A stretch of DNA of 64,000 nucleotides from Prosthecobacter sp. SYSU 5D2 (lineage in GTDB: Bacteria; Verrucomicrobiota; Verrucomicrobiia; Verrucomicrobiales; Verrucomicrobiaceae): contig NZ_JBBYXL010000002.1 of assembly GCF_039655865.1 (NCBI RefSeq), positions 310,001 to 374,000 on the forward strand. The letters run 5' to 3'. Made by a program: the position numbers and the translations under genes. A model generated the notes under the pieces. That model saw only the letters and a program-made list of their open reading frames with translations, was not told the DNA's origin and did not search any database. Shown piece after piece: positions 52,331-64,000 of this stretch (position 1 is the stretch's first letter; each line of letters opens with the position of its first letter).

Positions 52331-55300
52331 ATGTCCTCCCGCCGCCGCACCTGCCCAGCCCTGACCTGCCTCCGCCTCCTGGCCCTGATTGGGATCGCCT
52401 GGCTGGGCATGATCAGCAGCCTAAGCCATGCCGCGCCGCCTTTCCCGGAGTTTGTGGACCCGCGTCCCCGAGAAGGAAATCAGTTTGGGAAGACCGTCGT
52501 CGTTCTCAGTACGGGGAATGTGGTCATTACCGCCCCCTTCGATGATGCAGGCGGCTACGGTGCCGGTGCGGTCTATCTTTTCAATGGAGCCACTGGAGCG
52601 CTGATCAGTACCCTGCGGGGAGCATCCGGTTATGACTTTATAGGCAACGGGGGCATCACGGCGCTAAGCAATGGTAACTTCGTGGTATCCAGCTCATCGT
52701 GGAGCAACGGAACGAACTATGATGTTGGAGCGGTGACCTGGGGCAGTGGCATCAGTGGAGTGAGCGGAACGGTAAGCAGCAGCAACAGCTTGGTCGGCAG
52801 CAAAGCCCATGATTCCGTGGGACAAGTCACTGCTCTGAGCAATGGCAATTACTTGGTGTGCAGCCAATCCTGGGATAATGGAAATGTGGTTGATGCCGGA
52901 GCTTTGACTTGGTGCGACGGAAGCAGTCCAACCATAGGTAGGGTGAGCAGTAGCAACAGCCTCGTGGGGAGCAAGGCTGAAGACCGCTTGGGCAACTGGG
53001 GTGTGATGTTGCTGAGCAACGGCAACTACCTGGTGCGCAGCCCAGACTGGGACGGAAGCACGGTGGATGCCGGAGCGGTGACCTGGGTTAGTGGCAGCAG
53101 TGCCATGATCGGCGTGATCAGCAGCAGCAACAGCCTCGTAGGCAGCAGGACCGGCGACAAAGTCGGCAGCGGGGGCGTGAAGTTGCTGAGCAACGGCAAC
53201 TACGTGGTGTGCAGCCCAGACTGGAACAACGGAAGTGTGGTGGATGCCGGAGCGGTGACCTGGGGCAGCGGCAGCAGTGGAGTGAGTGGTGTGGTGAGCA
53301 GCAGCAACAGCCTCGTGGGCAGCACGGCCAGTGACCAAGTGGGCAGCGGGGGCGTGACGGTGCTGAGCAATGGCAACTACGTGGTAGGCAGCTCGTCCTG
53401 GGACAATGGAACTGTGTGGAATGCCGGAGCGGTGACCTGGTGCGACGGTAACAATGGAACGAGCGGTGAAGTAAGCAGCAGCAACAGTCTGGTGGGTAGC
53501 ACGGATAGCGACGAATTGAGCAGCGGGGGGGTGACGGCGCTCACCAATGGCAACTACGTGGTGTGCAGCCCATTATGGGGAAATGGCCGCACCTTCAGCT
53601 ACGGGGCCGTGACCTGGTGCAACGGAAGCAGCGGGGCAACGGGAGAGGTGAACAGCAGCAACAGTCTGGTGGGTAATGAGGCCCTTGACGCAGTGGGCTA
53701 CGGGGGCGTGACGGCGCTGAGCAATGGCAACTACGTGGTGTCCAGCCCGCACTGGGGGAGACTGCCTTTTATCTATCTGGGAGCGGTAACCTGGGGCGAC
53801 GGCAGCAGTGGCGTGAGCGGTTCGGTGAACGGCATCAACAGCCTGATAGGCAGCACGATGTGGGACGGAGTGGGCAGCGGGGGCGTGAAAGCGTTGAGCA
53901 ATGGCAACTACGTGGTGTGCAGTCCACTCTGGGGTGATGGCCTCGGAGCGGTGACATGGGGGAGCGGCAGCAGTGGCGTGAATCGTGAGATCAAAAGCAG
54001 CAACAGCCTCTTGGGCAGCACGGTCGAAGATTACGTGGGCAACGGCGGTGTGACGGAGCTGAGTAATGGCAACTACGTGGTGCTCAGCAGCGACTGGAGC
54101 AATGGAACTGCGGACAAGGCCGGAGCGGTGACCTGGGGCAGCGGCAGCAGTGGCATAAGCGGCGTGGTGAGCAGCAGTAACAGCCTCGTGGGCAGCAAGG
54201 CTGATGACCAAGTGGGCGACGGCGGTGTGACGAGGCTGAGTAATGGCAACTACGTGGTGGTCAGCAGCGACTGGAGCAATGGAACTGCGGACAAGGCCGG
54301 AGCGGTGACCTGGGGCAGTGGCAGCGGTGGAGTGAGCGGCACGGTGGGCAGCAGCAACAGCTTGGTGGGCAGCAAGTTTGGTGATCAAGTGGGCAGCGGG
54401 GGCGTGACGAGTCTGATCAATGGCAACTACGTGGTGTGCAGCCCAAACTGGGACAACGGAACTTTTGTTAATGCCGGAGCGGTGACCTGGGGTGATGGCA
54501 GCAGTGGCGTAAGCGGAGCGGTGAGCGCCGCCGGGAGCCTCGTCGGTCTGACCAGGGACGCGAATTTGGGTTACGTTATTGTTGATTACTTCAACGGCAC
54601 CTACTTCGGCCGGTTTATCGATGAAAATTCCGGCAAGGTTCGCCTCGGTTCCCAAGGTGACGGTTTGGCCGTGTATGCGCCCACCGTTACGGGAATCAAC
54701 CCATCCAGTGGCTCAACGGCGGGCGGGACGGTGGTGACGATCACCGGCACCGATCTCACCGGAGCCACGGCAGTGACTTTCGGCGGCACAAATGCGACTG
54801 CCTTTACCGTGAACAGAGCCACGCAGATCACGGCCACGGTTCCACCTCACGAGGAAGGGATGGTCAGTGTCCTCGTCACCACCCCCGGTGGAACGAGCGA
54901 GGCCAACTCTCTCTTCACCTACATCCGGCCTGCCCCGACAGTGAGCCTGAATACGTCGAATTTGACGGGCAACGCCACCAGCCTAACCATCACTGGAGCG
55001 AATTTTGATGCCGTGACCCCCGGCAACAACACGGTCGTTTTTACCCCGGCAGGTAGCGGAACCGTGACTGCATCGACAGCCACCTCTTTGACCGTGACCA
55101 ACCTGAGCGGCCAGAAAGTGGGTGCGCTCTATGCCACCGTCACCACGAATAACCAGAGCAGTGGCACCGCAGTACAGGTGGCGACCGTTATCAATTCAGC
55201 CCCAACTGATCTTGCACTGAGCAGCAACACGCTGGCGGAAAACTCACCCTCCAATACCACGGTGGGCATCTTGAGCAGCACCGACCCGAATGCCGATGAC

Positions 55301-58300
55301 ACTTTTACTTATACGCTGGTGACGGGCGCGGGCAGCACGAACAATGCGTCCTTTAACATCTCAGGCAATGCATTGCGGTTCACCGCCTCGCCTAACTACG
55401 AGACCAAGAGCAGCTATACCGTGAGAGTGCGCACGAGGGATGCAGGCAACCTGACCTTCGAGAAAAGCTTTGCCATTACGATCACGAACGTGAATGAACC
55501 GCCCACGGGCCTGACTTTGAGCGGTAACATGCTCCCTGAGGCCTCGCCCCCCAACAGCACGGTGGGCACTTTGAGCAGTAACGACCCGGATGCCGCTGAA
55601 ACCTTCACCTACACGCTGGTGGCGGGCGCGGGCAGCACGGACAATGGGGCCTTTAATATTTTGGGTAACGCATTGCGGCTCACCGCTTCGCCTAACTATG
55701 ATGTTAAGAGCAGCTATTCCGTGCGAGTGCGCACGACCGATGCGGGCGGCCTGATCTTTGCGCGTAGCTTTACCATTGGAATCAATGAAACGAATGAAGC
55801 CCCGACCGCCCTGGCTCTGAGCGGCAATACGCTACCTGAGAACAACCTGGCGAATGCCACGGTGGGCTCGCTAAGCGCGACAGACCCCAATGTAGATCAG
55901 ACGCACACCTTCAGCATCGTCGAAGGCACCGGGGACACGGACAACGACGACTTCAGCATCGTCGGCACGGATTTGCGCATCTCCGTGAGCACCGACTACG
56001 AGACGAAGAGCAGCTACAGCCTCCGCGTGCAGGCCGATGACGGTGAGGGCGGCACCTTTGAGGAGGTCTTCATTCTCATGATTCTCGATGTGGCAGAGCC
56101 GGTGATCGCTGTCCTGGGCAGGGACCAGGTCATCATCAACGGCGACACGACGCCTGATGCGGCGGACGCGACCGACTTTGGCAACGCGGCGCTTGTCAAC
56201 GCGCCGGTGACCCACCTCTTCACCATCGCCAATGACGGGGATGCCGTACTGAATCTCGCCAGCCCCGCCGTGGTCCTCAGCGGCCCCGGCGCGGCGGATT
56301 TTAAGGTGACGACGCTTCCTGCTGCCGCTGTGGCCGCGAGTGATCAGACAACCTTCGCCATCACCTTCGATCCCCGCCTGCCGGGCCTCCGCACGGCCAC
56401 GGTGACGGTGGCCAGTGATGATGGAGCGAACGGCAGTTACAGCTTCGCCATCAGTGGCTTCGGCGGCCTGAGCAAGCTGAAGACCCAAACGATCACCTTT
56501 GCTCCGCCGAAGACGGTTTACCTCGGCCAGAGCTCGCTGACCCTGAGCGCCTATGCCAGCTCGGAGCTGCCGGTGACGCTGAATGTGGTGCCCGTCGGGA
56601 CTACTGCGGCAGGGGCCGGGATCGTGGGGAATGTGCTGAGCTTCGCAGGCATCGGCAAGGTGAAGGTGCAGGCCGTGCAGGCGGGTGACGGCAACTATGC
56701 GGCCGCCAAGACCGTGGTGAAAACGATCACGGTCAAAGCCACCCCCGCAGCGCTGACGCTGGTCGATCTGGCCCAGAGCTACACCGGCACACCCCGTGTC
56801 ATCGGCACCCTCGGTGGTAGCGGCGAGGTGACGATCGAATACAAGATCGGCACCGCCTTTGGCAGCACAGCCCCCACGGCGGCGGGCAAATACAGCGTGA
56901 AGGCCACGGACAGCACCGGCACCAAGACCGGCACGCTCACCATTAGCAAAGCCCCGCTCTACGTGACGCCCGATGACAAACGCAAGTTCGCCGGGCAGGA
57001 GAATCCCGCACTGACATCCGTTTACAGCGGCTTCATGGCATCGGACACGGCGGTGGTCTTTACCAAGACACCCGTGCTCAAAACGAAGGCCAAGGCAACC
57101 AGTGGAGGCGGGCTCTACCCCATCACGGCCAGCGCCGGTGCGGCGGCTAACTACCTGTTTGTTTATCAGCAAGGAACGATGGTGGTGGAAAGTTTTGGCG
57201 GGAGTTATGAAGCGCTGCTGGTGGATGCCAGCGCCCTGCCCGTGGGCAAACTGATGCTCACGGTGCCGCTCACCGGCCAGGCTTTCACCGGCAAGCTCGC
57301 CACCGCCAAGGAGACCGCCGCCCTGTCGCTGAAGGGCAGCCTAACAATAAGCGTGGAGAACGAAATCGCCACCGGAACCGCGACCGTGATGAAGGGTGCC
57401 GTGCCCTATGTCGTCAGCTTTACCCTGCCGATGAAGGGGGACGTGCTCGTAACCGCGATGCGCGATGGCCAGCCCCTGAGCAGTGCCGTGACGGGCCGCA
57501 AGCTCCTGGTCCTGCCCAAAGGCGGGAAGGTGCTCTACAGCGGTGCCCATACCGCTGTGCTGGAGCCCGCGCTGCCCGCAGTGGCAGACATCCCCGCAGG
57601 AGCCGGCTGGGCGAAATCCACCCTCAGCACCACGGGGGTGATGACCCTCGCAGGCAGGCTGGCCGATGGCACCGTCTTCACCACCGCCCTGGCCCCGGAT
57701 GCGGATCCAGACCCTGGTTACCGCCTCTTTGTGCAACCCTACAAAAAACGCACCGAGTCCTATCTGGGCGGTGTCTTCACCCTGCTGCCGCACCCAACGC
57801 AGACGAACCGCCGTTATGTCATTGAGGCTGGCCTGACCTGGCAAAAGGCGGGCCTCGCTGCGGATGCCACGTATCGCGCAGGCTTCGGCCCGGTGACCAC
57901 GGTGATGATGCTTGACCCCTGGCTGCCCCCGGTTACCGCCAAGGGATCGACCCCGGCCATCACCCTCGCGACCCGGCTCGGCCTAACCGACAACAGCTTT
58001 GAGGTCATGCACAGCGACACGGCCAGCACGCTGCACGGCAACCTGCCCACCCGCGTCGGCCTGAGCCTCAAGAACGTCGTCAGCGTGCAACTCCCGCTGA
58101 CCACGCCCGTAAACTCCACCAAGTGGAAAACGAAGCTGGTGCCAAAGACGGGTCTCTTTAGTGGCAGCTTCGAGCTTGCGGACACAACGGTGAAGCCGCG
58201 CGTTGTGACCTTCAGTGGGGTGCTGCGTCAGCCTGCGACGGAACCCGATGTCTTGATCGGCAATGGTCACTACCTGCTGCCCGCCCTGCCGGGTGCCCCG

Positions 58301-58345
58301 AGCAACGAGAGACTCTCGGGCGAAGTGAGGTTCGTTCGCCCATAA
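52331..58345 (+). CDS. Giant secreted protein with DUF5650-like repeats, TIG, cadherin-like and MBG domains
   Basis: The 2004-residue protein has an N-terminal signal peptide (LLALIGIAWLGMISSLSHA). Eleven repeats of about 59 residues (about 104-735) have the consensus SLVGSxxxDxVGSGGVTxLSNGNYVVxSxxWxNG...AGAVTWGxGSSGVSGxVSSSN, matching the DUF5650-type repeat. Then come an IPT/TIG domain (about 784-863), a second TIG-like stretch, and three cadherin-like repeats with PTxLALSxNxLxE and SxNYxxKSSYxVRVRTxDAG (about 956-1255). A choice-of-anchor-D-like domain (about 1257-1378) and an MBG-type domain near YVTPDDKRKFAGQENP follow. The last 385 residues are the module shared with the proteins ending at 11932 and 23851. 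A surface or matrix role is inferred. The frame is intact. Confidence 0.88.
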   Translation: MSSRRRTCPALTCLRLLALIGIAWLGMISSLSHAAPPFPEFVDPRPREGNQFGKTVVVLSTGNVVITAPFDDAGGYGAGAVYLFNGATGALISTLRGASGYDFIGNGGITALSNGNFVVSSSSWSNGTNYDVGAVTWGSGISGVSGTVSSSNSLVGSKAHDSVGQVTALSNGNYLVCSQSWDNGNVVDAGALTWCDGSSPTIGRVSSSNSLVGSKAEDRLGNWGVMLLSNGNYLVRSPDWDGSTVDAGAVTWVSGSSAMIGVISSSNSLVGSRTGDKVGSGGVKLLSNGNYVVCSPDWNNGSVVDAGAVTWGSGSSGVSGVVSSSNSLVGSTASDQVGSGGVTVLSNGNYVVGSSSWDNGTVWNAGAVTWCDGNNGTSGEVSSSNSLVGSTDSDELSSGGVTALTNGNYVVCSPLWGNGRTFSYGAVTWCNGSSGATGEVNSSNSLVGNEALDAVGYGGVTALSNGNYVVSSPHWGRLPFIYLGAVTWGDGSSGVSGSVNGINSLIGSTMWDGVGSGGVKALSNGNYVVCSPLWGDGLGAVTWGSGSSGVNREIKSSNSLLGSTVEDYVGNGGVTELSNGNYVVLSSDWSNGTADKAGAVTWGSGSSGISGVVSSSNSLVGSKADDQVGDGGVTRLSNGNYVVVSSDWSNGTADKAGAVTWGSGSGGVSGTVGSSNSLVGSKFGDQVGSGGVTSLINGNYVVCSPNWDNGTFVNAGAVTWGDGSSGVSGAVSAAGSLVGLTRDANLGYVIVDYFNGTYFGRFIDENSGKVRLGSQGDGLAVYAPTVTGINPSSGSTAGGTVVTITGTDLTGATAVTFGGTNATAFTVNRATQITATVPPHEEGMVSVLVTTPGGTSEANSLFTYIRPAPTVSLNTSNLTGNATSLTITGANFDAVTPGNNTVVFTPAGSGTVTASTATSLTVTNLSGQKVGALYATVTTNNQSSGTAVQVATVINSAPTDLALSSNTLAENSPSNTTVGILSSTDPNADDTFTYTLVTGAGSTNNASFNISGNALRFTASPNYETKSSYTVRVRTRDAGNLTFEKSFAITITNVNEPPTGLTLSGNMLPEASPPNSTVGTLSSNDPDAAETFTYTLVAGAGSTDNGAFNILGNALRLTASPNYDVKSSYSVRVRTTDAGGLIFARSFTIGINETNEAPTALALSGNTLPENNLANATVGSLSATDPNVDQTHTFSIVEGTGDTDNDDFSIVGTDLRISVSTDYETKSSYSLRVQADDGEGGTFEEVFILMILDVAEPVIAVLGRDQVIINGDTTPDAADATDFGNAALVNAPVTHLFTIANDGDAVLNLASPAVVLSGPGAADFKVTTLPAAAVAASDQTTFAITFDPRLPGLRTATVTVASDDGANGSYSFAISGFGGLSKLKTQTITFAPPKTVYLGQSSLTLSAYASSELPVTLNVVPVGTTAAGAGIVGNVLSFAGIGKVKVQAVQAGDGNYAAAKTVVKTITVKATPAALTLVDLAQSYTGTPRVIGTLGGSGEVTIEYKIGTAFGSTAPTAAGKYSVKATDSTGTKTGTLTISKAPLYVTPDDKRKFAGQENPALTSVYSGFMASDTAVVFTKTPVLKTKAKATSGGGLYPITASAGAAANYLFVYQQGTMVVESFGGSYEALLVDASALPVGKLMLTVPLTGQAFTGKLATAKETAALSLKGSLTISVENEIATGTATVMKGAVPYVVSFTLPMKGDVLVTAMRDGQPLSSAVTGRKLLVLPKGGKVLYSGAHTAVLEPALPAVADIPAGAGWAKSTLSTTGVMTLAGRLADGTVFTTALAPDADPDPGYRLFVQPYKKRTESYLGGVFTLLPHPTQTNRRYVIEAGLTWQKAGLAADATYRAGFGPVTTVMMLDPWLPPVTAKGSTPAITLATRLGLTDNSFEVMHSDTASTLHGNLPTRVGLSLKNVVSVQLPLTTPVNSTKWKTKLVPKTGLFSGSFELADTTVKPRVVTFSGVLRQPATEPDVLIGNGHYLLPALPGAPSNERLSGEVRFVRP
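52787..54535 (+). repeat. Tandem 177-bp coding repeats
   Basis: Ten full units (plus a degenerate one before and a cap after) encode the 59-residue repeats of the giant protein. Two units, around 54058-54150 and 54235-54327, are almost identical at the DNA level over about 90 bases, which points to recent duplication. Two units (53037 and 53900 region) have short internal deletions. Confidence 0.85.
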
Positions 58346-60943
<2,598 letters not shown>

Positions 60944-60963
60944 CCCGAGGACCCTCCAATGAC

Positions 60964-62251
60964 ATGCACATCAAGTCCGTTAAGATTCAAAACATCCGGT
61001 CTTTCCCGTCTTTAGACAGGGAACTTCAGGGTTCGAAGCTCAGCGGCTGGCATGTCATCATTGGTGACAATGGCGCAGGAAAGTCCACTTTCCTGCGCAG
61101 CATTGCTTTGGCTCTATGTGGGACCTAGGAAATCCAAGGACTGTGGGAAAGATGGGAGTGCTGGACAAGGATTGGAGCGTAAAAAGTCCAAATCTAAAAT
61201 TGTCCTCGAATTAACCGATTCAGAGGATTGGGACAACTGGGCTGGAGGAGGCAGGAAGGCAGAAAACTACTTTCCAGACTGTGGGATTGAGTTCAGGCAG
61301 GCACCAGAAGGGGGGACTGAAGCGGTGCCAACACAAGGATGGTATGAACCGACGAGATACGTCTGGAGCAAAAAGGCCGGATGGTTTTCAGCATCCTACG
61401 GACCCTTTCGGCGATTTACCGGCGGTGATGCGGAAAAGAAATCTGTCTTCTACACGCATGCCATATTGGGGCGTCACCTCAGCGTTTTTGGAGAGAATGT
61501 GGTACTCACCGAATCTCTTGAGTGGCTTAGCCAACTTCGGTTTGAGGAATTGGATAACAATCAGTCTTCAGGCGGATTACTGAAGCGGATCCAGACCTTT
61601 ATCAATTAGCCGAATTTCCTTCCGCACGGAGTACGGTTTAAGGAGGTGAACTCGAAAGCAGTTGTTTTTCGAAATCCAGAAGGAATGGACATTGATGTGA
61701 CGCGGCTCAGCGATGGATTCAGGTCCATCTTGAGCATGACTTTTGAGCTTATACGTCAGCCTTCGGCGTGCTATGGATCTTACGAACTGTTCAAAGATAT
61801 GGGGGATGGCTCGGTCGTGGTAAAGCTCCGGGGGGGGCTGATTGATGAGGTGGATGCGCACCTGCATCCGACGTGGCAGCGGAAAATTGGCTTTTGGTTT
61901 ACCAAGCATTTTCCGGAAATTCAGTTCATAGTGACTACACACAGTCCACTGGTCTGCCAGGCGGAGAACCGAAGCATTTTCCGCCTGCCAACACCAGGAA
62001 GCGACCAGTCCGATGCTGGATTTGTGACGGGTCCACAACGCGAGAGGCTGATCCATGGGGATGTGCTGGATGCCTATGGCACGGAACTCTTCGGCAAGGA
62101 AGTGGACCTGTCCGATGTGGCGAAGGAGAAACTTGAGGAGCTCGCCTTGCTGAACCAGAAAGTTACGCAAGGTGAACTGACGGCATCGGAACAGGCCCAG
62201 CAGATTCAGTTAAAACAGGCTTTTTCTGCTCATATCCAGTCACCGTTCTGA
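60964..62251 (+). pseudogene. Broken ABC/OLD-type ATPase of a probable Septu-like (PtuA-like) defence pair
   Basis: From the ATG at 60964 the frame encodes MHIKSVKIQNIRSF and Walker A GDNGAGKST, then meets TAG near 61126. Similarity to an intact family member seems to alternate between two frames (EIQGLWERWECW in the first, then KSKSKIVLELTDSEDW in another) until about 61200. The second frame then runs through WFSASYGPFRRF to TAG at 61607-61609 (FIN-stop-PNFLPHG). The rest is open to the end at 62251, with LSDGFRSILSM, Walker B LIDEVDAHLHP and the H-switch TTHSP. At least one frameshift and two nonsense codons make it a pseudogene. It is followed after 2 bases by an HNH gene. Confidence 0.75.
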
Positions 62252-62253
62252 CC

Positions 62254-62736
62254 ATGCTCCGGCTTCCTGACACTGACCTTGAAAAGGAGCATTCTGACAG
62301 CCTTCAAAACTGGCAGGGGCTGGTGGATGCCAAGGCTTCGTTTGGTGAACAGGTGGAAGAGGCGAAGAAGCAGTGTAAGACTAAAAATGATGTTAATAAT
62401 CCAACGTTCCGAGCGGTCCGTTCCGGCTTGGTGCAGATGCACGGTGACTTGATCCGTTGTGCTCATTGTGAATACTCTCGCACAAATGAAGTTGAGCATA
62501 TCTACCCCAAAACCATTTATCCCAATCGTGTCTTTAACTGGCTGAACTACACATATGCATGTCGTACGTGCAATGGACCTAAAGACCACAAGTTTGCCTC
62601 ATTTTTGACTTCCGGTCAGGAATTGGATGTGACGCCGTCAAAGCGCTAGCCCGCAGGGTGGATTGCAATGCCGCCGCCGGACGGTGAGGCCTTGCTGATT
62701 GATCCTCGACGAGAGGATCCATTGGATTTTCTGTGA
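62254..62736 (+). pseudogene. Interrupted HNH endonuclease, PtuB-like/TIGR02646-like
   Basis: The intact part (131 codons to TAG at 62647-62649) contains the zinc/HNH pattern RCAHCEYS, VEHIYPKT, WLNYTYACRTCN and GPKDHKF. Past the TAG the frame continues with PPPDGEALLIDPRREDPLDF, a block usually found inside this family, and then stops with TGA at 62734-62736. The gene has therefore both a nonsense codon and a lost C-terminal end. Such nucleases pair with the ATPase class encoded just upstream, where they cut DNA or tRNA in anti-phage defence. Confidence 0.7.
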
Positions 62737-62814
62737 AGGGCGTTTTGAGCCTGAAAAGGTCAGGCTCTCATGACTGTGTCTTGCACCTCGCCGTGAGCCG
62801 CGTTACACGCCCGC

Positions 62815-64000
62815 ATGCGTGGCTTTTTTGCTCTCCTTTTACTCACTGCGCCAGCCTGGGCAGACACCCTCGTTCAGGTCCGTCCTGCAGGCTCCATCGC
62901 TACGCTTCAGGCTGCCGTAGATCATGTCCGGCAGCTTCGTGAGGCAGGGGAAACGGGCACTGTGCGGGTGCAGATCGGGGCAGGGGATTATTTCCTTGCC
63001 GAGCCTCTTAAACTCACGGCTGAGGACAGCGGCACGGCCACCGGCCCCACGGTTTATGAGGCGGAAAAAGAGGCGCAGGTCACCCTCACCGGCGGGCAGG
63101 TCATCACGGGCTGGAAACACGGCTCTGACGGCCTCTGGCAAACGGGTGTCAAAGGCCGTTTCGAGCAGCTTTGGGTCAATGGCCGCCGAGCGGTCCGCGC
63201 CCGCACGCCGAATGCCACCGGCAACCGGCCGGGTGCGGTCGGGGGATATTTCAATGCCAAGTCCCAGGCCTCCGACGATACTTTCACGGGCCTGAAACGT
63301 CCCCAATACGAAACCTTTGTCGCCCGGCCTGCGGACTATCAGATCCTCAAGGACATTCCCAAAGGGGAACTTGTGGATGTCCTCCTCACCGCCATGCAGA
63401 CCTGGACCGTCGGTCAGTGCCGCATCCAGGAGCTGAACGATGCCGCGCGTGCCATCCGCATCGTCGGCTCCTCCCGTTATCCCTTTGTCCAGAACGAGCC
63501 TGACCAGCGCTGGTATGTCGAAAACTTCCGCGCTGCCCTGGATGCGCCTGGCGAGTGGTTCCTGGACCGCAGCGGCCAGCTTTTTTACAAACCGCTGCCG
63601 GGTGAGGACATGGCCCAAGCGGTGGTCATCGCCCCGGTCACGGAGAAACTGCTCATCCTTGATGGGGCGCAGCATCTGCGGTTCGAGGGACTGACCTTTG
63701 CCCACACGCAGCATCTTTATGGACCCTCCGGTCATCATGATGGCCAGGCGGCTGCCAGTGTCGGTGCGGCCATTGAGCTGGACCGCTCCCAGCACATCCA
63801 TTTTCAAAGTTGTGAAATCAAACACACTGGTGGTTATGCCATCTGGTTCCGCACGGCCTGCTCGCACAGCAGCCTCACCCACAGCCATCTTCATGACCTG
63901 GGTGGCGGCGGTGTGCGCCTGGGTGATATCAAGATGCCGGATGATGCCAGCCTCACTCATCACATCACCGTGGATGACTGCATCATCCATCATGGGGGCC
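62815..64000 (+). CDS. Secreted right-handed beta-helix protein (3' partial)
   Basis: From the ATG at 62815, about 395 codons are open to the window edge without a stop. The signal peptide is MRGFFALLLLTAPAWA. The mature part begins with the pattern QAAVDHVRQLREAG ... VQIGAGDYFLAEPLKLTAED, typical of the N-cap of large secreted beta-helix proteins of Verrucomicrobia and Planctomycetes. Later come helix rungs (LRFEGLTFAHTQHLYG, IHFQSCEIKHTGGYAIWF, SLTHSHLHDLGGGGVRLGD). Such proteins bind or cleave polysaccharides. A 384-codon minus-strand frame over the same bases is a shadow. Confidence 0.8.
   Translation, partial: MRGFFALLLLTAPAWADTLVQVRPAGSIATLQAAVDHVRQLREAGETGTVRVQIGAGDYFLAEPLKLTAEDSGTATGPTVYEAEKEAQVTLTGGQVITGWKHGSDGLWQTGVKGRFEQLWVNGRRAVRARTPNATGNRPGAVGGYFNAKSQASDDTFTGLKRPQYETFVARPADYQILKDIPKGELVDVLLTAMQTWTVGQCRIQELNDAARAIRIVGSSRYPFVQNEPDQRWYVENFRAALDAPGEWFLDRSGQLFYKPLPGEDMAQAVVIAPVTEKLLILDGAQHLRFEGLTFAHTQHLYGPSGHHDGQAAASVGAAIELDRSQHIHFQSCEIKHTGGYAIWFRTACSHSSLTHSHLHDLGGGGVRLGDIKMPDDASLTHHITVDDCIIHHGG

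Noticed and set aside
52640..54540. CRISPR-like periodic repeats
   Set aside because: The period is 177 bases, everything is in one open frame, and no short identical repeat with unique spacers exists.
62839..63993. 384-codon minus-strand frame at the right edge
   Set aside because: The plus-strand frame from 62815 has a signal peptide and beta-helix rungs and stays open to the edge; the minus-strand frame is its shadow.

Overview
The window looks like a chromosomal segment from a Verrucomicrobiota bacterium, probably a Prosthecobacter/Verrucomicrobium relative. This is inferred from the moderately high GC content, very large secreted proteins built from autotransporter-type beta-strand repeats, immunoglobulin-like, cadherin-like and RHS/YD repeats, a monomeric isocitrate dehydrogenase, and few clear Shine-Dalgarno sites. 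The taxon was not tested by any search. I see no rRNA, CRISPR array, transposase or prophage.

Layout. 1-12 kb: the 3' 12 kb of a giant secreted adhesin-like gene. 12-15.7 kb: three minus-strand genes (GT-C-type membrane protein, TPR protein, small membrane protein). 15.9-17.1 kb: a Gfo/Idh/MocA dehydrogenase. 17.3-23.9 kb: a secreted RHS/YD-repeat protein and a partner gene. 23.8-26.8 kb: a secreted M1-type metallopeptidase and a DUF6702-like protein. 26.9-35.6 kb: a probable exopolysaccharide synthesis/export locus under phosphorelay control. In it, a hybrid histidine kinase and a glycosidase-like gene converge on a response regulator - YaiO-like porin - HEAT protein - GT2 synthase operon. 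35.8-46 kb: mostly core genes (TSUP permease, ruvX, truA, rlmN, ftsH, proA, rarA) with small hypothetical genes. 46.1-48.8 kb: a polyamine-type ABC transporter ATPase and one permease, separated by a small overlapping gene pair whose second member is broken; then tRNA-Phe. 49.2-51.9 kb: an unusual P-loop ATPase with a long acidic/proline-rich linker. 52.3-58.3 kb: a second giant secreted protein with an array of 59-residue repeats. 58.7-60.9 kb: isocitrate dehydrogenase. 61-62.7 kb: a decayed ATPase + HNH nuclease pair resembling a Septu-type defence system. From 62.8 kb to the edge: a beta-helix protein running off the window.

Three large secreted proteins (ends at 11932, 23851 and 58345) finish with what reads as the same roughly 380-residue module, although everything upstream of it differs. 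This suggests a common export, anchoring or maturation module. The exopolysaccharide locus is the other coherent system. It has a membrane synthase, an outer-membrane pore with TPRs, a HEAT scaffold, a glycosidase-like protein, and a hybrid kinase with HPt domain plus a stand-alone receiver in place of any visible cyclic-di-GMP domain.
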